A DNA stretch of 7,721 nt from Mycobacteriaceae bacterium (GCA_019242135.1 JAFAWC010000386.1:1-7721), one strand, 5' to 3'; shown: positions 1 to 6,642, counted from the stretch's first letter. Numbers and translations are program-made. Notes: generated by a model from the sequence alone, not told the origin.

Positions 1-887
1 CGGAAGGCGGCATTCGCTGCGACCGCGGCCAGGTTGTAGGTGCCCGATTGGAACAGCGCCATCCGGCCCTGCAAGAACATGTTGCGCGAGAAGTCACCGT
101 TGTCGTTCGTGTCGGACGCCGGCGGCGCCACCCTGTCGGTGTTGATCAACCGCACCAGATAGCGGAACGCCTCGGCGGCTTGCGGATTGTCGAACGCGAA
201 CCGGTCACCGGCGGAGAACACCCCGCCGGCCGAGCCGATGTAGTTGAGGTAGATGCCCTGCAGATCGTTGGCGGCGTTGTACGCCCACCGCCGCGTGCGG
301 TCACCGGCCAGCCGAATCAACAGCGGCCGGAGGGTGTCGAGGGCGTCGTCGGGACTCCAGCGCAGCGAGTTCAGCGCGGCCGGGTCCACGCCGTCGGCCG
401 CGAGCAGATCGGCGTTGTAGTACAACGCGATCCCGGCGTCGGTCAGCTGCGGCACCCCCCACAGCGTCCCGTTGCGGGTGAACTGCTCGACCACGCCCGG
501 TTCCCAACCAGCCGCAGACGACGGTCCCAGCGCGCCGAGAACGTCGACCAGTCGGCCGTTGTCGGCGTAGGGCGCCAAATAGGCGTTGTTGATCCAGAAG
601 ATGTCGTCGGCGCTGCCGCCGGCGACGTCGGTACGCAGCGCGGTGAAGTAGGTGGCGTACGCGACCACGTTCACGCGGACCTCGATGCCGGGGTGGCGCC
701 GGGCGAATTCGTCGAAGGACCGCCGATAGGCCGCGGCCACCTGCTGATCCCACAGTCGCACCGTGATGACCGTGGCGCCCCGCGGTCCGGCTCCTCGGTC
801 GAGGGCGACCGCCAATGCCAGCAGTGCCGCCATCGTGGCCACCAGGACCAGCGCCATCAACGTCGAGAACTTGGGCCGTGCAGTCAT
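1..887 (-). CDS. uspC: UspC-like extracellular sugar-binding protein of an ABC importer (3' end cut by window)
   Basis: This is the substrate-binding subunit of a carbohydrate ABC importer (family 1 solute-binding proteins), acting outside the cytoplasmic membrane. The reading frame is open from an ATG at 887 to the window edge, giving 295 complete codons; the M. tuberculosis orthologue is about 440 residues, so roughly the last third is missing. Residues 1-30 form a basic N-terminus followed by a hydrophobic segment. No lipobox cysteine is present in the first 35 residues, so it is probably a Sec signal or an uncleaved membrane anchor rather than a lipoprotein signal. Visible family features are VRLWDQQVAAAY near the start of the mature domain, DDIFWINN, LWGVPQLTDAGIALYYNADLL and MALFQSGTYNL. 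It follows uspB after 13 nt, with a weak GGCGGA ribosome site. M. tuberculosis UspC binds amino sugars; the same ligand here is inferred from family and gene order. Confidence 0.85.
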   Translation of the reverse strand, partial: MTARPKFSTLMALVLVATMAALLALAVALDRGAGPRGATVITVRLWDQQVAAAYRRSFDEFARRHPGIEVRVNVVAYATYFTALRTDVAGGSADDIFWINNAYLAPYADNGRLVDVLGALGPSSAAGWEPGVVEQFTRNGTLWGVPQLTDAGIALYYNADLLAADGVDPAALNSLRWSPDDALDTLRPLLIRLAGDRTRRWAYNAANDLQGIYLNYIGSAGGVFSAGDRFAFDNPQAAEAFRYLVRLINTDRVAPPASDTNDNGDFSRNMFLQGRMALFQSGTYNLAAVAANAAF

Positions 888-900
888 TTCCGCCGTGCCG

Positions 901-1728
901 TCATTTCAGGCCCGCGAACACGATGGATGAGACGATGTGGCGTTGGAACGCGACGAATATCGCGATCAGCGGGACGATCGCGAGAGTGGTCGCGGACATC
1001 ACCAGTGGCCACTGCGCGTTGTACTGGGACTGCAACCCGGCGGTGGCGACGGTTAGCACACGCCACTTCGGCCCGCTGGTGATCACCAGCGGCCACATGA
1101 AATTGTTCCATTGCGAGACGACGGTGATCAAGGTCAGGGTCACCAGGATGGGTCGGCTGACCGGAATGACGATGTGCACAAGCACATCCAGCGTGCTCGC
1201 CCCGTCAAGCCGCGCCGCGCTGATGAGGTCTGCGGGGATCGTGCGGAAATACTCGCGCAGCAAAAAGATCGCGTAGGGTGATCCGAAGACGAACGGCAAC
1301 ACCAACGCCCAGAACGTGTTCCGAAGCCCCGCTTGGGCCATCATCAGGTACAACGGCACAATGGTCACCGTCGGCGGCACCATCAGTGTCGCGACATACA
1401 CCCAGAACAGCAGATCACGTCCCCGAAAACTCAACCGCGCGAACGCGTATGCCGCCAGCACCGAGAACGTCAACTGGCCCAGCACAATCACCGCCGTCAT
1501 CAGTGCGGTCACCACGACGGCGCGGCCGAAACCGGCTTCGCCGAGGCCGGTGTAGTTGGCCAGGGTCGGGGGCTTCGGTAACTGAAGCGGTGTACCCGCG
1601 GCGAACTGCCGTGCCGATGTGAACGATGTCAGGATGCCGAGTGCGAACGGAGCCAGCGTGATGATCGCACCCGCCCCGAGCAGGCCATAGGCCGCGGCGC
1701 CGACCGCCGCGCGGCTAGGCGAGGTCAT
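901..1728 (-). CDS. uspB: UspB-like sugar ABC transporter permease (MalG type)
   Basis: This is the second membrane-spanning subunit of the importer, 275 residues, close to the length recalled for M. tuberculosis UspB (274). The N-terminus is a hydrophobic helix (residues about 10-35), followed by a periplasmic loop and several further hydrophobic segments, as in MalG-type permeases. The cytoplasmic EAA loop that docks on the ATPase is clear at about residues 166-195, with AARLDGAS and then IPVSRPIL. Near the C-terminus, SQWNNFMWPLVI and a final FQRHIVSSIVFAGLK are typical of the family. The start ATG at 1728 lies inside the last codons of uspA (14-nt overlap), which indicates translational coupling. 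uspC follows after 13 nt. No ATP-binding subunit is encoded in the visible operon; in M. tuberculosis the usp operon also lacks one, and a shared multi-sugar ATPase such as a SugC/MsiK-type protein is the likely partner. Confidence 0.9.
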   Translation of the reverse strand: MTSPSRAAVGAAAYGLLGAGAIITLAPFALGILTSFTSARQFAAGTPLQLPKPPTLANYTGLGEAGFGRAVVVTALMTAVIVLGQLTFSVLAAYAFARLSFRGRDLLFWVYVATLMVPPTVTIVPLYLMMAQAGLRNTFWALVLPFVFGSPYAIFLLREYFRTIPADLISAARLDGASTLDVLVHIVIPVSRPILVTLTLITVVSQWNNFMWPLVITSGPKWRVLTVATAGLQSQYNAQWPLVMSATTLAIVPLIAIFVAFQRHIVSSIVFAGLK

Positions 1729-2587
1729 AGCTGATCCGTCGCCGGAAGTAGAGGTGCTGCGCCACGGTGCCGATCACCAGGATCGCGAACACGATGATGG
1801 CCATTACCGCCGCCCGGCCGACCGCTGCCGCACCGAACGCTTCTGCGTAGATCCGGTGTGCCACCAGATCGGTGCGGTTCTGCGGGCCGCCACCGGTCAG
1901 CGCGTACACGGTGTCGAAAACCTGAGCGGCGCTGATGATTCCCGTGACCGAGACGAAGAACAGTGTGGGACGCAGCAGCGGCAGCGTGAGGCGCCAGAAC
2001 CGCTGCCAGCCGCCGGCCCCGTCCAATCGGGCGGCCTGATAGATCTCCTCGGGGATGGCCAGGATGCCGGCTAGGAAGAACAAGGTCACGTAGCCGACGT
2101 TGGTCCACACGGTGACGGCCGACACCACGGGCAGAGCCAGGCCCGGGTCGGTGAGCCACTCCGTCCGGTGACCGAGCAGCGTGTTGATGGCGCCGTCGGT
2201 GGGTGCCAGCAGCCAGCGCCACAGCACCGCGATGGCGATCGGTGCACAGATCCACGGCAGGACATACACCGTGCGGAAGAACACGCTGCCGGGCAGTCGC
2301 CGGGCGAGCAGGCTTGCCGCGAGCAGGCCGAGCGCGCATTGCACGGGGACCACGAAGACCACGAATACCACGGTCACCACCACTGAATTGCCAAAGGTGC
2401 CGTCGCTGAGCACCGAGCGCCAATTGTCCAGTCCGACATAGCGGATCGGCCCCAGCAGATCCCAATGCTGCAGGCTCAACCAGGCCACGACGAACATCGG
2501 CAGCAGCAGGAAGACCGCGACGCCGAACAGGCTGGGGGCCAGCAGTGCGTAGGCCGTGGCGGTGGCGCGGACACGCGGGCTGACCAT
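1715..2587 (-). CDS. uspA: UspA-like sugar ABC transporter permease (MalF type)
   Basis: This is the first membrane-spanning subunit and first gene of the leftward importer operon. It has about six hydrophobic segments, beginning with YALLAPSLFGVAVFLLLPMF at about residues 13-32. The EAA loop lies at about residues 180-208 (EEIYQAARLDGAGG, then LTLPLLRP). The LTGGGP motif before the last helices is characteristic of MalF-type sugar permeases. I chose the ATG at 2587 (290 residues, matching the length recalled for M. tuberculosis UspA). A GTG at 2617 would add ten residues, MTAARGFNIH, which look unlike a permease start and would run across the only AT-rich promoter-like stretch. The gene is divergent from the tldD-like gene across 46 bp, so the two operons must share their control region. 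Function in amino-sugar uptake is inferred from the UspABC family. Confidence 0.9.
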   Translation of the reverse strand: MVSPRVRATATAYALLAPSLFGVAVFLLLPMFVVAWLSLQHWDLLGPIRYVGLDNWRSVLSDGTFGNSVVVTVVFVVFVVPVQCALGLLAASLLARRLPGSVFFRTVYVLPWICAPIAIAVLWRWLLAPTDGAINTLLGHRTEWLTDPGLALPVVSAVTVWTNVGYVTLFFLAGILAIPEEIYQAARLDGAGGWQRFWRLTLPLLRPTLFFVSVTGIISAAQVFDTVYALTGGGPQNRTDLVAHRIYAEAFGAAAVGRAAVMAIIVFAILVIGTVAQHLYFRRRISYDLA

Positions 2588-2599
2588 GTGAATATTAAA
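2588..2599 (-). promoter_or_regulatory. Candidate -10 region of the usp operon
   Basis: On the minus strand an AT-rich stretch reads TTTAATATT just before the uspA ATG at 2587, the only such stretch in this gap. TTTAAT at 2599-2594 ends 6 nt before the ATG, which would allow a leaderless or nearly leaderless transcript; TAATAT at 2597-2592 fits the TANNNT consensus but ends only 4 nt before the ATG. No Shine-Dalgarno sequence is seen upstream of the ATG. The assignment rests on composition and spacing only. Confidence 0.4.
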
Positions 2600-2617
2600 G
2601 CCGCGAGCAGCAGTCAC

Positions 2618-2633
2618 CAGTAGCGTAGTACAG
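2618..2633 (+). promoter_or_regulatory. Candidate leaderless promoter (-10 TAGCGT) of the tldD-like operon
   Basis: TAGCGT at 2621-2626 fits the mycobacterial TANNNT -10 consensus. A 7-nt spacer (2627-2633) follows it directly to the GTG start at 2634, the spacing expected when the first base of the transcript is the start codon. No Shine-Dalgarno sequence lies upstream of the GTG. The same nine bases, CAGTAGCGT, with the same 7-nt spacing recur before the gene at 5517. Confidence 0.55.
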
Positions 2634-4148
2634 GTGATGGCACGGGGGATCGACGCCGACTTCGTGCAGATGCCGCGTCAACGTCTCGCGGACGCCGCGC
2701 TGAGTGCCGCCGTCGACGCCGGCGCGACCCACGCCGACCTGCGCATCCACCGGATCGTCACGGAGGTGATCCACCTGCGCGACGCTGCCCTGGAAACGGC
2801 GGTCATCAGCCGGGAGCTGGGGTTGGCCGTCCGGGTGATCGTGGACGGGACCTGGGGATTTGCCTCGCACGCGGATCTCACCCCTGAGGTGGCCGCCGAC
2901 ACCGCACGTCGAGCTGTGCAGGTCGCACGCACGCTGCGGCAGTTGAACGCCGAGCACGTCCGGCTGGCAGACGAGCCGGTCTACCGCGATGCCGAATGGG
3001 TCTCGTCGTATCAGACGGACCCGTTCGAGGTGGCGTCGGCCGACAAGATCGCCGTCTTTCAGGACTATTCGGATCGGCTGTTGAGCGCTGACGGCGTCGA
3101 CCACGTGTCGGCCAGATTTCACGGCGTCAAGGAGCAGACGTTCTACGCCGACGTGTACGGGTCGTCGATCACACAGCAGCGGGTGAGGGTGTTGCCGACG
3201 TTGGAGGCGGTCGCCGTAGATGGCGCGGCGGGAAGTTTCGACTCGATGCGCACGCTGGCACCGCCCACAGCGCGCGGCTGGGAGGCAGTGGTCGATGACG
3301 GAATCTGGAACTGGTCGGATGAACTGGCCGAGCTCCCGTCGCTTCTGACCGAGAAAGTCAAGGCCCCCAGCGTCACCCCCGGCCCCACCGATCTGGTGAT
3401 CGACCCGTCGAATCTGTGGTTGACGATTCACGAATCCGTGGGCCATGCAACTGAATACGACCGCGCGATTGGGTATGAGGCCGCGTACGCCGGGACGTCG
3501 TTCGCCACCCCAGACAAGCTCGGCAGCTTGCGCTACGGCTCGCCGGTGATGAACGTCACCGCCGACCGCCGCGTCGATCACGGGTTGGCCTCGGTCGGGT
3601 ACGACGACGACGGCGTCGCCGCCCAGACCTGGGACCTGGTGCGCGGGGGCGTGTTCGTCGGCTATCAGCTGGACCGGGTGTTTGCGCCCCGGCTGGGGCA
3701 GGCGCGGTCCAACGGCTGCTCGTACGCGGACTCGCCGCACCACGTGCCGATCCAGCGGATGGCCAACGTGTCGCTGCAGCCCTCAGACGACGACGTCTCG
3801 ACCGCAGATCTGATCGCCCGAGTAGACAACGGCCTCTACATCGTCGGCGACAAGTCGTGGTCGATTGACATGCAGCGCTACAACTTTCAGTTCACCGGAC
3901 AACGGTTCTTCACCATCCGTCAGGGGCGGCTGGCCGGACAGCTGCGCGACGTCGCCTACCAGGCCACCACCACCGACTTCTGGGGTTCGTTGGAGGCGGT
4001 CGGCGGCCGATCGACGTGGCGGCTCAAGGGCGCGTTCAATTGCGGCAAGGCCCAGCCGGGGCAGGTCGCCGCGGTCAGCCACGGCTGCCCGTCGGCGCTG
4101 TTTCGTGGGGTTCGGGTGCTGAACACGATGATGGAGGCGGGGCATTGA
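2634..4148 (+). CDS. tldD: TldD-type zinc metalloprotease subunit
   Basis: This is a TldD-family (peptidase U62) protein of 504 residues, the catalytic half of TldD/TldE protease heterodimers. These act in the cytoplasm on unfolded or extended peptides; in E. coli they mature microcin B17 and degrade the antitoxin CcdA. The zinc motif HESVGH lies at residues 266-271 (H266, E267, H271), and the conserved third ligand is probably C470 in the motif CGKAQPG. Other family landmarks are SNGCSYADSPHHVPIQRMAN at about residue 360 and a Gly-rich YAGTSFATPDKLG after the HExxxH helix. The length agrees with M. tuberculosis Rv2315c (about 505 residues, from memory). The GTG at 2634 is chosen because of the -10 box 7 nt upstream; the ATG directly after it would differ by one residue. 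The gene overlaps the TldE gene by 4 nt. The natural substrate in mycobacteria is not known to me. Confidence 0.92.
   Translation: MMARGIDADFVQMPRQRLADAALSAAVDAGATHADLRIHRIVTEVIHLRDAALETAVISRELGLAVRVIVDGTWGFASHADLTPEVAADTARRAVQVARTLRQLNAEHVRLADEPVYRDAEWVSSYQTDPFEVASADKIAVFQDYSDRLLSADGVDHVSARFHGVKEQTFYADVYGSSITQQRVRVLPTLEAVAVDGAAGSFDSMRTLAPPTARGWEAVVDDGIWNWSDELAELPSLLTEKVKAPSVTPGPTDLVIDPSNLWLTIHESVGHATEYDRAIGYEAAYAGTSFATPDKLGSLRYGSPVMNVTADRRVDHGLASVGYDDDGVAAQTWDLVRGGVFVGYQLDRVFAPRLGQARSNGCSYADSPHHVPIQRMANVSLQPSDDDVSTADLIARVDNGLYIVGDKSWSIDMQRYNFQFTGQRFFTIRQGRLAGQLRDVAYQATTTDFWGSLEAVGGRSTWRLKGAFNCGKAQPGQVAAVSHGCPSALFRGVRVLNTMMEAGH
4133..4137 (+). promoter_or_regulatory. Ribosome binding site GGAGG that fixes a TTG start
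   Basis: GGAGG lies inside the last codons of the tldD-like gene, 7 nt before TTG at 4145. It is the best Shine-Dalgarno match seen in the window. It decides the start of the TldE-like gene, for which no ATG is suitably placed. Confidence 0.75.
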
Positions 4149-5506
4149 TCGCGCCGCAGAAGGTGGTCGACGATGCGCTGGCGGCTTCGACGGTCGACGA
4201 GACGATTGTGGTGGTGACCGATCGTGCCGAGGCGTCGCTGCGCTGGGCCAACAGCTCGATGACCACCAACGGAGTTTCGATGGGCCGCTCCACGACGGTG
4301 ATTTCGATCGTGCGCGACGACGCCGCGGCGCACGTCGCGTCGGTGCAGACCAGCGAGGTCGATCCCGCGATCATCGCCGACATCGTGGCGGCGAGCGAGG
4401 ACGCAGCGCGCTCCGCGCCGCCGGCACGGGACAGCGCACCGCTGATCACGGGCGCCGGCGCGCCGGGCGACTGGGACCAGGCGGTCCTGGCTACCGGCGC
4501 GGAGGTCTTCGGGGCTCTGGCAGCGTCACTTTCGCGCGGGTTCAAGGGCCCGGACACCTTGTACGGCTATGCCCGCCACGAGATGGCGACGACATTTTTG
4601 GCCAGCTCCACCGGCCTGCGCCGCCGTTTCACGCAGCCGACGGGTTCGATCGAAATCAACGCGAAACGTGACGGCGCCAGCGCGTGGGCCGGGGTGGGCA
4701 CGCCCGATTTCCTCGATGTGCCCACCGACGAGCTGTTGGCGCAGCTGTCGACGCGGCTGGGATGGTCGCGGCGGACGGTCTCGCTGCCCGCGGGCCGGTA
4801 TCCGACGCTGATGCCGCCGTCGACGGTCGCCGACGTGATGATCTACATGGCGTGGATGATGGACGGGCGCGCCGCCCAGGAAGGCCGCACCGCGTTCTCC
4901 GCGCCCGGCGGCGGCACGCGCGTGGGGGAGCGGCTGACCACGTTGCCGGTGACGCTGTATTCCGATCCGTCCGCAAAACCGTTGGAATGTCTGCCATTTG
5001 TGGCGACCTCGAGTTCGTCGGAGACAATGTCGGTGTTCGACAACGGAATGGACGTCGACCGTGTCGACTGGATCCGCGAGGGCGTGATCAACGCGTTGGC
5101 CTATCCGCGGGCGGCGGCGGCCGAGTTCGGCTCGTCGGTGGCCGTGCCCGCCGGCAATCTGTTGATGACAGGTGGCGACGCGAGTCTCGACGAGATGATC
5201 GCGGAAACCGAACGGGCGCTGCTGTTGACGACGCTGTGGTACATCCGAACGGTGGACCCGACGCTGTTGCTGTTGACGGGGTTGACCCGCGACGGGGTGT
5301 ACCTGGTTGAAGACGGCAAGGTGTCGGCCGCGGTGAACAACTTCCGGTTCAACGAAAGCCCACTCGACCTGCTGCAGCGGGCCACGCAGGTGGGCGCGAC
5401 CCAGACCACCCTGCCGCGGGAGTGGGGCGACTGGGCGACCCGGGCGGCGATGCCGTCGTTGCGGATTCCCGACTTCTATATGTCGAGCGTGAGTGAGGCG
5501 CAGTAG
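4145..5506 (+). CDS. tldE: TldE/PmbA-type partner subunit of the TldD protease
   Basis: This is a TldE/PmbA-family protein of 453 residues, the non-catalytic partner that forms the TldD/TldE heterodimer and helps enclose the substrate groove. It is homologous to TldD but has no HExxxH motif, as usual for TldE. Recognisable segments are RYPTLMPPSTVADVMIYMAW in the middle, then a Gly-rich FSAPGGGTRVGERL, and a C-terminal TRDGVYLVEDGKVSAAVNNF that matches the family ending. The TTG start at 4145 overlaps the tldD stop codon (TTGA, 4145-4148) and is preceded by a good GGAGG. An in-frame ATG at 4016 would put 43 extra residues inside tldD with an unlikely composition. M. tuberculosis Rv2314c (about 457 residues, from memory) is the expected orthologue. 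Translational coupling to tldD should keep the two subunits in equal amounts. Confidence 0.88.
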   Translation: MIAPQKVVDDALAASTVDETIVVVTDRAEASLRWANSSMTTNGVSMGRSTTVISIVRDDAAAHVASVQTSEVDPAIIADIVAASEDAARSAPPARDSAPLITGAGAPGDWDQAVLATGAEVFGALAASLSRGFKGPDTLYGYARHEMATTFLASSTGLRRRFTQPTGSIEINAKRDGASAWAGVGTPDFLDVPTDELLAQLSTRLGWSRRTVSLPAGRYPTLMPPSTVADVMIYMAWMMDGRAAQEGRTAFSAPGGGTRVGERLTTLPVTLYSDPSAKPLECLPFVATSSSSETMSVFDNGMDVDRVDWIREGVINALAYPRAAAAEFGSSVAVPAGNLLMTGGDASLDEMIAETERALLLTTLWYIRTVDPTLLLLTGLTRDGVYLVEDGKVSAAVNNFRFNESPLDLLQRATQVGATQTTLPREWGDWATRAAMPSLRIPDFYMSSVSEAQ

Positions 5507-5516
5507 CGTCTGAACT
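5501..5516 (+). promoter_or_regulatory. Candidate leaderless promoter (-10 TAGCGT) of the AhpD-like gene
   Basis: TAGCGT at 5504-5509 includes the TAG stop codon of the TldE-like gene and is followed by exactly 7 nt before GTG at 5517. The nine bases CAGTAGCGT and the spacing are identical to those before the tldD-like gene. No well-placed Shine-Dalgarno sequence is present, which favours internal leaderless transcription in addition to read-through from tldD. Confidence 0.45.
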
Positions 5517-6350
5517 GTGATCGACGAACTCGCGCGGTTGGTGTCGCTGGCCCCGCGAGGTCCTGCCGCGCGGATCAACGCTCTGGTGCGGGGCGCCTGC
5601 GCCGGGGTGCTGTCGCTGCCACCGCTTACCGCGGAGACCGAGGTGGACAAGCCGAGCTCGGAGGCCGAGGAGGCGGCGGTCGACTTCGCGGAACAGTTCA
5701 GCGCGGATGTCACCGGTATTTCCGGCGACCAGCGCGCGCGGTTGCTCGGCACGCTCGGCGCCGCGGCGTTCGGCACCGTCGTGTTGACCTACATCGCCGA
5801 TTTCGTCCCGAGGGTGGTCGCCGGGTTGGCGTCGCTCGACCTTGCGGAGGGCGTACCGGAGGGCACGGTTGACTGGGATCGTACGACCGACCCGGCCGAC
5901 GCTGTGTTCAACGGCTTTCTGCCGGCGGTCGCACGGAAGACTGCGCTTGACCCCCTCACCGCGGAGATCGTGCGGTTGCGCGGCGCCGGACAGCACCGCT
6001 GCCGACTGTGCAAATCGCTGCGGGAGGCCTCCGCATTGGAAGCCGGTGGTTCCGAGGACGTGTATGACGAAATTTTGTTTTATGAAACGTCGAGGCGGCT
6101 GAGCGAGGCGCATAAGGCGGCGCTGCGGTACGTCGATGCGTTGATCTGGTCACCGGCGGCGATCAGCCCGGAGGTGGCCGCGGACATGCGGGCGCGGTTT
6201 ACGCGCGGCCAGGCGGTGGAGGTCACGCTCGACGTGATGCGCAATGCGAGCAACAAGATAGCGGTCGCCATGGCCGCCGACGCGGCGCGCGTCGAGCACG
6301 GCACCGAGCGGTATCGCATCCTCGCCGACGGCCAGACCCAATACGAATGA
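5517..6350 (+). CDS. AhpD/carboxymuconolactone decarboxylase-like protein with CxxC
   Basis: This is a 277-residue protein of the alkylhydroperoxidase D / carboxymuconolactone decarboxylase-like superfamily, inferred from the motif and the helical Ala/Arg/Leu-rich composition. A cysteine pair, C162-R-L-C165, follows E150 by the same spacing seen in AhpD (Glu, 11 residues, Cys, 2 residues, Cys). In M. tuberculosis AhpD these residues (E118, C130, C133) work with H132 and H137; here those two positions are L164 and R169, so peroxidase or thiol-disulfide chemistry of the AhpD type may be altered. The N-terminal 110 residues are helical and have no motif I recognise. The GTG start at 5517 is 10 nt after the tldE stop and fits the -10 box; the next in-frame alternatives would cut into the first helix. 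The gene corresponds by position to M. tuberculosis Rv2313c (from memory). A redox role linked to the protease is only a guess. Confidence 0.72.
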   Translation: MIDELARLVSLAPRGPAARINALVRGACAGVLSLPPLTAETEVDKPSSEAEEAAVDFAEQFSADVTGISGDQRARLLGTLGAAAFGTVVLTYIADFVPRVVAGLASLDLAEGVPEGTVDWDRTTDPADAVFNGFLPAVARKTALDPLTAEIVRLRGAGQHRCRLCKSLREASALEAGGSEDVYDEILFYETSRRLSEAHKAALRYVDALIWSPAAISPEVAADMRARFTRGQAVEVTLDVMRNASNKIAVAMAADAARVEHGTERYRILADGQTQYE

Positions 6351-6371
6351 CGGCCAGTCGGCGGTCTCACG

Positions 6372-6500
6372 ATGCATCTATCTCATGATGTGCAGCTGTG
6401 GGCGGACGACGGCTTCTCAAACGACTACGGTGAGCTGTTTGTTCGCACAGCCTCGACGCAAACGGTGAGGCGTTTGCCAGCCGACGTCCCGGTTTTTTGA
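6372..6500 (+). CDS. Doubtful 42-codon small ORF
   Basis: An ATG at 6372 opens 42 codons ending at TGA 6498-6500. The predicted peptide starts MHLSHDVQLWADDGF and ends LPADVPVF; I recognise no family. GC at third codon positions is about 64%, lower than the strong third-position bias of the neighbouring genes but not random. There is no clear ribosome binding site, and the ORF contains the inverted repeats at 6418-6477, which may be the real function of this DNA. It could be a gene remnant or chance. If expressed, its position after a TldD/TldE protease would make it a peptide worth testing as a substrate, but nothing in the sequence shows this. Confidence 0.2.
   Translation: MHLSHDVQLWADDGFSNDYGELFVRTASTQTVRRLPADVPVF
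6418..6476 (+). repeat. Two related imperfect repeat units with CAAAC/GTTTG ends
   Basis: Unit one (6418-6441) begins CAAACGACTACGG and ends GTTTG; unit two (6459-6476) reads CAAACGGTGAGGCGTTTG. Aligned from ACGGTGAG, 15 bases at 6427-6441 match 6462-6476 with two mismatches. Each unit is itself an inverted repeat with CAAAC and GTTTG arms around a GTGAG core. The centres are about 38 bp apart. This could be a pair of binding sites for a dimeric regulator or a decayed repeat. Confidence 0.45.
6458..6477. repeat. Perfect 7-bp inverted repeat GCAAACG-N6-CGTTTGC
   Basis: The arms at 6458-6464 and 6471-6477 are exact reverse complements around the six bases GTGAGG. A run of six T begins at 6493, 15 nt after the second arm, which is too far for a standard intrinsic terminator. 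An operator or a weak terminator for the upstream operon are both possible. Confidence 0.5.
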
Positions 6501-6526
6501 GGCTTCGAGCAACCCGACGTCTATCA

Positions 6527-6560
6527 ACCTGTGTGATCAGACCTATCACGCTGCACAGGT
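6527..6560. repeat. Perfect 7-bp inverted repeat ACCTGTG-N20-CACAGGT with nested stem
   Basis: The arms are at 6527-6533 and 6554-6560. Inside, TGAT at 6534-6537 pairs with ATCA at 6545-6548, continuing the stem past a five-base bulge. An alternative inner hairpin uses GTGAT (6533-6537) with ATCAC (6545-6549). It lies about 120 bp upstream of the start at 6679 and could be an operator or an RNA structure. Confidence 0.5.
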
Positions 6561-6570
6561 CCGAGGGCGC

Positions 6571-6597
6571 CAAAATTACTACCCACGCGCAATTTTG
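6571..6597. repeat. Perfect 7-bp inverted repeat CAAAATT-N13-AATTTTG
   Basis: The arms at 6571-6577 and 6591-6597 are exact reverse complements with a 13-bp spacer. They are strikingly AT-rich within GC-rich DNA and lie about 40 bp upstream of a candidate -10 box. Size and symmetry suit a dimeric transcription factor controlling the secreted-protein gene at 6679. Confidence 0.5.
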
Positions 6598-6636
6598 CTG
6601 AAGCCCACCCCGCGTCCCTCGACACTGGTTACTGTG

Positions 6637-6642
6637 TAGGAT
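6637..6642 (+). promoter_or_regulatory. Candidate -10 box TAGGAT for the secreted-protein gene
   Basis: TAGGAT fits the TANNNT consensus and would place transcription start near 6649, giving a leader of about 30 nt that includes the ribosome site at 6665. No convincing -35 hexamer is found at the usual distance; TCGACA at 6619-6624 is only 12 nt upstream. Confidence 0.35.

Noticed and set aside
2588..2617. Longer UspA start at GTG 2617
   Set aside because: The ten extra residues do not look like a permease N-terminus, and the ATG at 2587 gives the 290-residue length recalled for M. tuberculosis UspA.
2595..3743. Minus-strand ORF of 382 codons opposite the tldD-like gene
   Set aside because: It is a shadow of tldD: Arg/His/Val-rich composition, no recognisable domain, and the opposite strand has clear zinc-protease motifs.
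4016..4144. Longer TldE start at ATG 4016
   Set aside because: It would place 43 residues inside tldD with no family similarity; TTG 4145 has a GGAGG 7 nt upstream and overlaps the tldD stop.
4526..5776. Minus-strand ORF of 416 codons opposite tldE and the AhpD-like gene
   Set aside because: Low-complexity Arg/Gln/His composition typical of antisense reading in high-GC DNA; it spans two genes of the other strand.
6458..6498. Intrinsic terminator formed by GCAAACG/CGTTTGC and the six-T run
   Set aside because: The T-run starts 15 nt after the stem instead of directly after it, so the standard terminator form is not met.
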